Of a stretch of 64,000 nucleotides of DNA, positions 43,999 through 54,029 are shown one piece after another. The notes under the pieces were generated by a model. That model saw only the letters and a program-made list of their open reading frames with translations. It was not told the origin of the DNA and did no database searches. The DNA is taken from NCBI GenBank assembly GCA_947311845.1, contig CAMZMU010000063.1:56742902-56806901 (forward strand), given 5' to 3'. The stretch is from Poa pratensis. Taxonomy: Eukaryota > Streptophyta > Magnoliopsida > Poales > Poaceae. Within the stretch, counting starts at the first letter, position 1, and the number at the start of each line of letters is the position of its first letter. The position numbers and the translations under genes were made by a program.

Positions 43999-44675
43999 TC
44001 AGTGCGCTTCATGATCCTTCTTGGAGCCGACGAAGGAGAGGAACCTGCTCTTGGCGTTCTCCTTATCCTTGGGAGACGGCGAGGGCGACTTCTCCTTGCC
44101 GCCGTCCTCCTTCTTGCTCACGCTGACGCCGCCGCTGCCGGGGTGGGTCGTGAGGCCGTGCTTCCTGAGCTGGTCCCTGACGAACCTGTCGTAGATGAAG
44201 GCCGCTCCCCTGAAGTTGGGCAGCGCCAGCCACGCCAGGAACAGCAGCTTCAGCTCGTACCAGATCGGAATCCTAACAAGGAGAAATGGGCTTTCCGTCA
44301 GTAAATAAATCCACCGCCGAAATCGAGAGAAAAAACGGCGCGCACGAACGAGGAGCTAGCTTACCAGTAGATGAGGGACTCGAGGACCATCTCCACGAGG
44401 GTGACGAAGGAGTAGAGGATCCAGTAGGCGAGCCACTGCTCGTCGTCCAGCTTCGACGGGCTCTCCATGGCCTGCACCGACGCATACAGCGGGTACAGGA
44501 GCATCACTCCAGGCCTAAAACAACAACGAACAGAAATAAATGGTTGCACAAGGATTAATCGAGCTCCATCAAACAAGAACGACTGCAGCCAGCAGAACCG
44601 AAGAGGAAATCGATCGATTCGGCCATACCCTGCGAGAGTGTGGAGATGCGTCAGTATCGTCCAGAGCTTGCTCAT
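43999..44675 (-). CDS. HVA22-like: HVA22-like protein (TB2/DP1/HVA22 family), 3 exons
   Basis: An apparently intact gene. Exons on the minus strand are 44675-44629 (47 bp), 44514-44365 (150 bp) and 44272-43999 (274 bp), with donors GTATGG and GTAAGC and acceptors TTTTAG and TGTTAG. The phases join exactly to give 156 residues and a stop. The N-terminus is MSKLWTILTHLHTLAG, then PGVMLLYPLYASVQAM (membrane hairpin), the family hallmark ESPSKLDDEQWLAYWILYSF, a second hydrophobic stretch, and IPIWYELKLLFLAWLALPNF with FIYDRFVRDQLRKHG. The tail is Ser/Lys-rich (KEKSPSPSPKDKENAKSR). HVA22 was found as an ABA- and stress-induced barley gene; the family are ER reticulon-like membrane proteins linked to vesicle traffic and autophagy. 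It is the only clearly intact protein gene here. Confidence 0.9.
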
Positions 44676-44804
44676 CTTCGGCAACTCCTCCTCTTCTTCC
44701 GGGCGTCTGATTTGGAGGTCTCGAGCGGAAGTGGTGCACAAATCACTGAACCCACTAATGTTTTGGATTTGGATGTTTTCTTCCAGCCGAGGGGGAAGCT
44801 GAGG

Positions 44805-44930
44805 ACTCCATATAAAGCAGCAACAATGTGGCTAGGGTGCGGGACACTTGGCGAGGCGCCATTGGAAATGGCCTCTTTTTGTCTACGTTTTGATGGGGGT
44901 AGAACGAGCCCAGCACACGTGGCGACGTCG
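44805..44930 (-). promoter_or_regulatory. HVA22-like promoter: TATA-like box and ACGT elements
   Basis: Read on the minus strand, TTTATATGG at about 44808-44816 is a TATA-like box about 135 bp before the ATG. About 100 bp further upstream lie a G-box core CACGTG (44916-44921, within the ABRE-like ACACGTGGC) and a second ACGT core GACGTC (44924-44929). Paired ACGT elements are typical of ABA-responsive promoters, as reported for barley HVA22. Function here is inference. Confidence 0.5.
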
Positions 44931-45192
44931 TGCAGCACCGACCGAGCAGGTCGGCAAGGGCTTTGGTGCATCGGAATCTTCTCCGGGGTTCTATGGAAGA
45001 TCTGGGAGATGGCAATTGGGTCAAAAGTGCAATCTGCTGTTGGGTGGGTGATAAATAACTGAGATTGGGGTTGTTTAATCAGAGCGCGAATTCTGATTGT
45101 GGAGTTGTTTAAGCCCGCTGCTTACAGGCGAATTCCTAGGTCGAATATAGAGATGATTTTAGTTCTAAGAAGGTAGAATTTGAAGTGATTAA

Positions 45193-45475
45193 GGCCTATG
45201 TCAATACAAGTTTTTTAGCACGGTTTCATAGACATTTTACTTACGTGGCATACTAGTTAATGAAAAGAGAGGGTGAGGTTGTAGCTTAGATAAGATACAA
45301 CCTTTACACGTGGCCATAGGAAAAAAATGGTTCTACCCCAATCATATGTATGCATGAGTCCAAAATTATTAAATGTAGATACAACACATAGTATACAATG
45401 CATTGTACAAGTTGTATCTTAAATATTTATTACTTCTATGATTTCGTGCTAAGAGACGATGCATTGGCACAGGCC
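45193..45475. mobile_element. Harbinger-type MITE with TAA target duplication
   Basis: A 283-bp element flanked by TAA (45190-45192 and 45476-45478). The left end is GGCCTATGTCAATAC and the right end ATTGGCACAGGCC, giving an imperfect TIR of about 13-15 bp. It is non-coding. Related partial copies are at about 40560-40680 (left half) and 43159-43376 (right half with a tandem duplication). Confidence 0.75.
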
Positions 45476-46164
45476 TAAGAAATGCTCCACCGTCGTCATC
45501 CGAAACAGAGCCATCACACCACTACCTGTAAACACACTTTAGTTGGCACAAAGCGTGAGGGAGGCTGGGGCCCAAGAGAAACGGAGCCACGCGCTGCGCC
45601 CCGGACGAGCGGCGTGCTCGAGCATTATCACGCCTCGGGCGATGAGAGACGGACATAAAAGAAGGCGTCAGGTCGGCGCCGGTGGCCGATCAGGATCAGC
45701 ACACGTCCCGTCGCGGCCGGTGGCTGCACGCGATGATCGACAGAACGCCATGCTCTCAGATCATTCTGAATTTCTGATTACGAATTATAAAGTGGAGTAG
45801 CAACTCATTTGGCGGAAACTGCTTTTGGCTCCCGATCTCCGGTGCTCACTTCGCTTTAATAATTCGAAAATCATATTTGTAAGTTTATTTTTTTTAAAAC
45901 AATTACAGGTATAGTCAACAGTATATCCCACCAGCGTGTAAAATTTCAAATTTAAATACTTTGTATTTCGAGCCACACAAAATTAACAAAATATGATAAA
46001 CTTGGGATTTAAAAATATGCATACTTAGATTCACACATTTGTTATTTTTGTGTAGCTCAGAATGCAAAGTTTTTGACGTTGATATTATGCACGTTCATAG
46101 GATATACTATAAGCTACACACGGATATTTTTTTCAGAATTTTTTGAAACACATAAATATGATTT

Positions 46165-46405
46165 TTGAATTTTTTAAACCGAAGAAAGCACCGGAGCTCG
46201 AAAGTCACAAATCTCCACTCTTTGTTTGGACATCTCAATTGCCGTCCACCGCTTTTTATGTGCCCATCCTCTCTCCAAAGGCCTCTTTTTTTACGAGCAC
46301 AGCGCCATAAACCCCAATCTCTTGTGGCGTTGCTTCTCTTCTTTGTAATCCCTGGATTTCTGATTGGTATTGCAGAATCAGACATGTTACCGCCTAATGA
46401 ATAAA
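46165..46405 (+). mobile_element. LINE 3' tail fragment (RNase H C-terminus)
   Basis: The plus strand ends in VIPGFLIGIAESDMLPPNE plus a stop, closely matching the C-terminus of the LINE fragment at 39149-39376. The sequence before it is degraded. No poly(A) or target duplication is obvious. Confidence 0.6.
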
Positions 46406-46439
46406 GTGTGCGACAAGTACAAGACACCAGAAATCTGCC

Positions 46440-48459
46440 TAGTTGGGCCTAGACCTAAGAATGGGCTGCCCGGTCCGACCGGCCCAGCCTAAAATCTGAA
46501 ATTTGGGTTGAGGTCGAGCCTTGTTGCTCTGTTGAAATAGGATTTCGTCTCGCTTTATAAATAAATCTACACGGCCAAACTGATATAAGGAGATGAGAAA
46601 TCCTCTTACAAAGCAGATCGGAGATAAACAAAAGAAACCAAAATGGCGCCCCAAGAGGGTTATGACACCGCACGCGCTTGGAAAAACCTTGACACCACAC
46701 CTAGTAGCTCGAATCGCCCACAGTCCCCGATTGAGCCTCCACAACGCGATCTGTGAGCCGCCATTGCCGAAGCGCCACCAGCACCAGGACCACTCTTCGC
46801 TCGCTCCTCGCCACCCACGTGGCCCGAGAGGAGGGCCATCACCACCGCCATGTTACCCGCAAAGTCGTCCACACAGTCCACCTTCTAGGGTCGCCGCTCC
46901 GACATCCACGATCTCACCACCACGGTGAAGGACATGACGACAGGTCCATGAGAACGGACAGGAGAATGACAACGCTAGCCACTTAGCCCTAAAACATCGG
47001 GGATACGACGAGCAGTTTACAACCACAAGTCGTACCCGCAGATCCCGAGCAAACGAGACTACTAGACGGTCACCGGATCGGGGGCCTCCTGGCCCGGATC
47101 CAGCACCCCACCCACTTCATGGCGGGGGAAGTGTTCCCAAACACGCGGGGAACCACTGAAACCACACGGGCAGCAGGGCCCACCCAACCTGGATCAGGCC
47201 CATGAGCCTAGATCTAGGTCGGTAGCTCCGCCAGCCACCGTCCATGGGTCGTGCCGCCCAGTCCATCTACGTCGCAGGCTCCGGTGAGGGCGTCGCCGTC
47301 CCAGCCATCAAGTCGTTGTAGAACTGCGCCCAGAAGCCACCCACCCCGCCGCCAGGGCCAGGCCCGCAACGTCCCGGCTGCAGCTCCACTGCAACCGCCG
47401 TCCAGACGTGCGCCGTGACCACGACGCACCACCGCCGCTCGATGAGATCACCTCCTTAGGGCAACGCCGTCGGCCGGACCAGTTCCGCTAGGACTGCCAC
47501 ACGCGAGGGGAAATGAAGGCTGCCGCCGCTGACACCGCCCGAGTCTTGCCCGACGACATCCGCCGACGGGGACGAAGGGGGGAGGACGGGGAAATAGGGC
47601 GCGGACGCGTGGGCTAGGGTTTGTTCCTGACTTGCCCAAAGGGGAGGCGAGCAGGAGCCGAGGGGAAAAGGTTACAAAATTTGGCCTTGTAGTTCTGCCC
47701 GAAGCTCGGCCCAAAAGTCCGAATTAGGCCTGAGGTTAATGATTATTTCATATTTTATAGAAAACATGTGTTTTTTATTATGAGTAAAATACACCATAGC
47801 TAGCTCCTAAAAAATATTTGGGGTGAGTTAGTTCTAATTATATTAAAATGCTTATCCAAATTTTAAAAGTTTGCTAATTTTGTCACCTTAAATTCTAGCT
47901 AGGCGTGACCTGCCTGTGTGGCGCATTCACTGGTGCCATGTAGGCAATAATTTTCAAAAAGGTCCCTATGTGTGGCATTAGTAAAGGCGCCACACGGCCT
48001 GGTTGGTCCCAGATAGGACCTGATGTGACATGCTTAACAAATTTTTAGAATTCAGGTATATATTTTTGTATAATTAGGATTAACTTGACACCCATCAAAT
48101 CCTTTTAGGACTCACGATATATCGTAACTCTTTATTATTTTGTGTCCTGAAAATGCTTTATTAAATTTGTTTAATGCAAAATAGCCAGAAAAATTGGGAC
48201 CTGGACCTAGCCTTTTTTATGTTCGCCCTTGGCAAGCCAGGTCTAGTTTGTGCCCAATGGACCATGAAAGCATGGAGGAAGAACTACTTTTTTTAAGGAC
48301 AATATATGTACTTGTTGATCTTAAGATAAGTTCTTGATTTTTGTTGAGATAAACTAAGTTTATCAAACAAAATGATAACTATACCGTTAACTTTCACGAA
48401 TTTAGAATAACTTTCTATTTTATGTCCTTTATCTTACTGTCCATGCCGCCGCTGGTGTC
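46440..48459. other. GC-rich then AT-rich intergenic DNA, unclassified
   Basis: 46440-47735 is GC-rich with several overlapping frames and no recognised domain. Its edges share GGCCCA-rich and CCTAAAATCTG / CCGAATTAGGCCTGAGG stretches, which could be ends of an unclassified insertion. 47740-48459 is AT-rich with nothing recognisable. Confidence 0.3.
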
Positions 48460-48462
48460 TAA

Positions 48463-49608
48463 GAGCATCTCCAACAGACGCGCCAAAAACGCCGCGCGCG
48501 CGAAATACCGGCCGTTTCCCGCGCGCGGGGCCGGTTCGCGCTCTCCAGCAGACGCGGAAAAGTTCCGCCGCGCGGGAAAACGGTCCAGCGCGCTGGACGA
48601 AGCGGCACGCGCGGCGTCATATATAGACGCCGCGCGTCCAGCGCGCTGGACACAAACGCGCCACGCAACCAACTCTCTCTCCCGCGCCGCTCTGGATAGT
48701 TCCAATCTTTTCCCCACCGCCGCCCGCGCCGCGCCGCCGCCACCATGCCGCCGAAGCCAATCTGGCTACCGCGGCGTCCGCGCGCGCCCGAACGGCACCT
48801 TCACGTCGGAGATCCGGTCCGGCGAGGAGCGCGTCCAGCTCTGGACGTTCGAGACGGCGGTGGAGGCCGCCCGCGCGTACGACGCGGCGGCGTGGGCGCT
48901 CGGCCGCTCGCGCCGCCAGATGAACTTCGACGACTGCCGCAACGCCGAGGAAGCGCGCAACATGGCGCCGCCGCCACGCCTCGTCACCGACGAAGACCGC
49001 CGCCTCCACCGCCGCCGAGCGATGCTCAGCCTCGTCGCGGAGCGGGACCAGCGCGCGGTCGCGGACTGGTACCGGAGCCACCCGCGCGAACACCAGCTCA
49101 AGGTGGAGCACTGGAACATCACCGCGGCGGAGCAGGCGGAGCGGCAGGCCGAGCGCCGCGAGTACAGGGAGGCGCGGCGCCTGGCGAAGGGGGCGGCGGA
49201 GGCCGAGCTCGCGGCAGGCCGCGCGACCTGGCCCGCCGGCGACGAGCGGTGGAGCGCGCTGGAGGACGAAATCTCCAGCGACACCGCCTCGGATTCCTCG
49301 GACTTCGAGTTCTAATAAGTTGTAGTTTGTATTAGGTAGTTTGTAGTAGTTTGTATTAGGTGAAAAATCGTCAAATCTATCGAACTAAGTTTAAAATCGT
49401 TTAAATTTGTGTTGTTTGTATTTATTTTATTGCAAAATTTGGCTCTGGAGCGCTTTTTTTGGGCGTCTGCTGGAGCGCTGCGTTTCGGCGCGCTAAACTA
49501 TAGCGCTGCTGGAAAAGCAAAACCGACGCCCCGCGCGCAAAAACGCCTTTTTGGCGCTGCAAAGAAAATATAGCGCGCCGCGTCGAAACACGTCTGTTGG
49601 AGATGCTC
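48463..49608 (+). mobile_element. Harbinger-type element carrying an AP2/ERF domain
   Basis: A 1146-bp element flanked by TAA (48460-48462 and 49609-49611). The terminal inverted repeats GAGCATCTCCAACAGACG on the left and their complement on the right are perfect over 18 bp. Subterminal sequence is rich in GCGCGC. The interior encodes an AP2/ERF-like domain and no transposase, suggesting capture or long co-mobilisation of a host-type domain. Confidence 0.8.
48745..49315 (+). pseudogene. AP2/ERF-domain protein inside a transposon, start out of frame
   Basis: The open frame has SGYRGVRARPNGTFTSEIRS, LWTFETAVEAARAYDAAAWA and MNFDDCRNAEEARNMAPPPR, a single AP2/ERF DNA-binding domain of about 60 residues. 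A long Arg/Glu/Ala-rich region follows (ITAAEQAERQAERREYREAR), then an acidic Ser-rich end (SDTASDSSDFEF). The likely ATG at 48745 (MPPKPIW) is in a different frame from the domain, implying a 1-bp change between the start and SGYRG. The domain frame is open upstream but has no ATG inside the element. AP2/ERF proteins are plant transcription factors. Here the context is a mobile element and activity is doubtful. Confidence 0.75.
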
Positions 49609-49611
49609 TAA

Positions 49612-52600
49612 ATTCCGCAAGGTCTCGTTTGTGATCACATGCTGGCTGCCATGTTTTTTAGTTCTCGTCAACGCACAGTCTCATCTGTTCAACGACTTTA
49701 ATCTATCTAGCGAGAATACAGAAAACAGGGTTTATTGCAAATTTTTATTGACTTGGGTGTCCAACAGGCGTGCAAACATATTTTTTTTTTAGAAAGCCTA
49801 CGTATATTCAACAAAGTACGTCGTACACAGTACAAAGTACAAATACGAAAACAAGACCATACGCAGGGGATCCAGGATCCAGGCAAACCACGGCACCTCC
49901 TCCAACGTCAACGACGAAGCCAGCCGACCTCCTTCTCACCGCAGCCCGAGGACACCTTCGTTGTTGAAGACCGCCGCAAGATCCGTCCGCCGCGCAGCGA
50001 CGGAGTCTGAACCGATGAACGAGCACGGCGTACATCCTCCCGCTCCAACCACTCCTCCTTGCCGCATCTGTCTTCTTCCCCGACGAAAGCAGGAGCCACC
50101 GAGCTTGCCCCGTCCTGGGTTCCAGCCACCAGATCCGCCGCCAGCACAGATCCGATGGGAGGACGAGGGAGTCGAGCACCGCGCCGGGCCTCGATCCCCC
50201 GCAAGTCGAGGACGACGACGACGAGCCCCCAGGAGCACCGCCGCCAGAGAAGATCGCCCCGACACCAAACCACTCGCCGCCCGCACCACCTCCTCCAAAG
50301 CGCCGCCGGCGAGTATCCCACCCTACCCTACCGTATGTACAGGCCGGAGCCGGGGATCCCCACCCTCCCGCCGCCGAAGCGGCCGGCGGAGGAGGAGAAT
50401 CCCACGGCTCACCGGCGAGCGCGCGGTGGATTGACTGGGTTCGCCCAAAAATCGCCCACCCTCCTGCACAGTGACGGGGAGGGGAAAGGGGAGTTAACCA
50501 GAGAAGTTTATCATGGTTTTGATGTTGCTCACCCGTTCTGGATCAGGTAGTACAGGACGGACGTATGCAGGGATATGTTGCCAATAAAACATTATGTTCG
50601 GAAATGTGCTTGGCAAGAAATCAATTGAAAATGCAATATTTGTGCATGAAACATGCATATATGGGAAAACTGGTAACTGAAAGATCTCCATCGTTAACTT
50701 GTTGGGTTGTTTAAAATTGCAAAAAAAAATTATCAGGGTCTTGGGTATATGGCCCATGAAATCCATCACCTATTCTAGGCACTAAGCTCAGTTTGTGGCC
50801 GTTGTTTAGGGGTTTCTAGTTTCTTTCGCCACAACGTGGGCCTCGCGCTGGCGCTCTAGGCAGCGGGCAGGGTTCCGCAGCGGTGGACCAAAAGAGTATT
50901 CAAAAGTTGGTAGAAAAGATACGACAAAAGTTGGTCAAAACTTCTTAATCTGAAGAAATCTCTTGATGAAACGCCTAGCTGAATTACTGCACAGAACGGT
51001 TCTCTGATCTGAATGTCTTGTGGTGCTATATACTGCGTCCGTCTCTTCCACAATAATAAACGTTTTAGCGATCTTTTTACAAGAAGCTCATGTCACCGAA
51101 TGATTGATCAATGGACCTGGTTGTTATCCAGTGATTGCCCATCTTCATTATCGTTAACTGTACACCCACAAACACTGTGAACATAACAAAGCATTTCTTA
51201 AAATTTATTTTCCTCTAGAGAAGAAAGATATTAATTTATTGCGATAATATGGCTTGTTCGTCATGATTATCTTTTGAACTGCCAAAACAAACAGAGAAAG
51301 TATGCTCTAATTCAGGGGTCACCCAATACTCACTTTTTTTTAGCAAAATCAATATAGCACTCTCTTTTCTTATAATCAATCAAGATCATACTCGAATCAA
51401 GCGTTAAGAACTCTCGACGTAAGACAGAGAAAACCCTAGAGAGGCGATGTTCTCGACGCAACACTCTGCCACTACGCCTGTAGATCCCCAATCCTCCTCC
51501 TTTGCCGGCTTCCCAAGTGCGTGAGTGCGGCCACTGTTGACACACGTGACGCATACGCAGACACATAAACTCATCCTATAGTACATGCCTTACACCTTGT
51601 TTTATTTTGGCACGCCTACTCTTTGTAGGTCTTTATCATACTTTCCACTGTGACCAACACTAATCTTAGTTTTGCCACTTGACCGATCAAACTTGCAAAC
51701 TTGCTCTTGCTCCATTGGTCGCTCCTCAGTTTTGCCACTCTGCCTCTTCGATGTAAGTTTTGTCCTCACTTTTACCGTTCTTGATTCCGACTGGGGAGGC
51801 CGGATTGACACAACACGACTTGAGGTTGCCCAAGGAGTAGGCGGCCATCAACGGACGATGGGATATGCTCGGAGGTGTGCGTCGGCCGACACATTGTGCA
51901 GTCTTGTACGAGCGTTTCTGCAACAGGAGACACATACTATTGTGGCTTCTGAGAGTTGCATCGTCGACGGGACCGAAAAGTGTAGAAGCAGGGATGTCAA
52001 GCTGCTTGCAGAACAAGAGGTGCAGGGAGGGCAGCACGAGATTGGAGATGAGATCAGGACGCCGACCTCCAAGTGGAAATTCCACCGGAGGCACTGCTGC
52101 CGGCGTTATGCAGTCGACTATAGACACCGCGGTGTGGTGAACTATTATGAATTTTCTAAAGTGATGACATGTTGGTCCAGTTAACCAGTGAGATAAAAAT
52201 AGCGAGAAAGGGACGGAGAACCGGGAATGGCAAAACGAAGGAAAAAACTAACTGTGAAAATTCGGAGTGGCAAAATGAGCAGCGATTAACGGAGCAGTGG
52301 GAAGATTGGAATTTCGATAGGTGAAATGTCAAAGCTGAGATTAGGTTTGGTCATACTGGCAAGAGTGATAAGACCAGTTACACTGGTGCGCCGGTTCAAG
52401 AATTATTATTTTTAAACAAAACGGGCACATTGCCTCAATTTATTTAAAAAAGTAGGAGAAAATTGACTGGTTTATTAATGAGAAACCAGCCTAAAACCGG
52501 TACAAACACCCTCGCCAACCGACATGGAACACGACCGTCGCGAGGGCACACACGGCCACCCTGGTTACCAAACGCAAATTGCACAAACACCGCTAGAGAC

Positions 52601-52810
52601 GAGGGTCGTCGTCGAGGCAGCCCACCTACGTCATCACTCACTCCTCGCGAGCTACTCCGACTTACTCGAAGAAGCGAACACCAAAGAAGACCTCATCGTA
52701 GCGGCCTGGTGAAGCCTACACCGGCCTATGCCAAAACAGATGACCCCTCACGGCTAGGCTGGCCGCAAGTCAAAGAATTTTATGAATCGGTGCTGAGATT
52801 GCTGCAGTGT
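49612..52810. other. Intergenic DNA, no gene recognised
   Basis: 49740-50480 is GC-rich with long frames on both strands but no recognisable domain; it starts with a T-rich run and may be the 3' part of a minus-strand retroelement. 50800-51600 and 51600-52350 contain short frames only. At about 52400-52500 the sequence AACGGGCACATTGCCTCAAT resembles the degraded 3' end of a retroelement. Confidence 0.3.
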
Positions 52811-53792
52811 ATGAGTTCGCTTGGGTGTGATCGGTTTGAGAATACAGTGGAATGGAATGGAACCATTCCATTCTACCAGAATGGAACCGTTTTATTCTTA
52901 TGTTCGGCTTGGACAAAAAACTGTCATGGAACCGTTCCATTCTTGTGTTCGGTTTTGGAATGGGGTGAGAATGGAATGGAATGGGTGAGAATGGAATTAT
53001 TCCTAATGTCGATTAATTATTCCTGAACTTGATTAATTATACCTAAACTCGATTAATTATTCCTAAACTTGATTAATTATTCCTAATCTTGACTAATTAT
53101 ACCTAAACTTGATTAAATTAGAGAGAGACAGACAGCCCTTCCACTTGGTTCGGCCGATTTGGCCGGACGAGTGCATTCCGCATCTGGAGGGAATATTCCC
53201 TTCCTGTGAACCATCTCGTTCTATTCCATTCCAGAACTGAACACAAGAATGAGGTCTGGGTGTGGAACGGTTCCATTCCATTCCACTCCATTCTCAAACC
53301 GAACACGGGTGTGTTCGGTTCCAGAACGGACCGGAATGGAATGGAACGGTTCCACACCCAGAGCCCATCCCTGTGTTCGGTTTTTAGGTGGAATGGAACG
53401 CACCCGTTCCTCGGAATGGCATATTCCGCGTAGATGTGGAATCCACCTGTCCAGCTGATTCGGCCGGACCGAGTGGAACGGGTGACTGTCACGCGCTAAT
53501 TAATCAAGTTTAGGAATAATTAATCAAGATTAAGAATAATTAATCAAGATTAGGAATAATTAATCAAGTTTAACAATACTTAATCCAGTTTAGGAAATAA
53601 TTAATCGAGTTTAGAATAATTCCATTCTCACTCCATTCCATTCCATTCACATCCCATTCCAAAACCGAACACAAGAATGGAACGGTTCCGTGACAATTTT
53701 TTGTCCAAACCGAACACAGGAATGGAACGGTTCCATGACAGTGGAATGGAATGGTTCACATTCCGAAACCGAACACACCCTAGGGAGCTCAT
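52811..53792. mobile_element. Fold-back element with nested inverted repeats
   Basis: About 980 bp with inverted arms of about 270-300 bp. The outer ends read GGGTGTGATCGGTTT on the left and AAACCGAACACACCC on the right, preceded and followed by diverged ATGAGTTCGCTT and TAGGGAGCTCAT. Each arm contains GGAATGGAAC-type runs and four to six copies of a 20-bp unit such as TAATTATTCCTAAACTTGAT. The centre (about 53140-53470) holds a second inverted repeat with GGAACGGTTCCA and TTCGGCCG motifs. No protein is present and no clear target duplication was found. Confidence 0.75.
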
Positions 53793-54029
53793 CATAGAAT
53801 AAAGAAAACGAAAGTAAGGTAACATGCATGCAAGACCAGCCACACTCTACACTGCTTCACGACTTGTCTTATGGTTTCATGCATTGATTTCATTATTCAA
53901 TTCATTTAGAAGCGAACCAACTAGTTGAATCGATTCAAGGAATCTTTCCGCCTGGTTCGACCTTCACACTATATTGAACCGTTTCATACATTCCTTTGAA
54001 TCGCTTTTGAACCACAGTGTGGCTGGTCT

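Noticed and set aside
46593..47714. Protein gene in the GC-rich block
   Set aside because: Several short overlapping frames on both strands, none with a family signature or splice-supported extension.
48617..49335. Long antisense and alternate-frame open frames over the AP2 region
   Set aside because: Shadows of the GC-rich AP2 frame without recognisable motifs.
49740..50480. CACTA transposon or coding gene
   Set aside because: No CACTA terminus pair or transposase motif was found; left as unclassified intergenic DNA.
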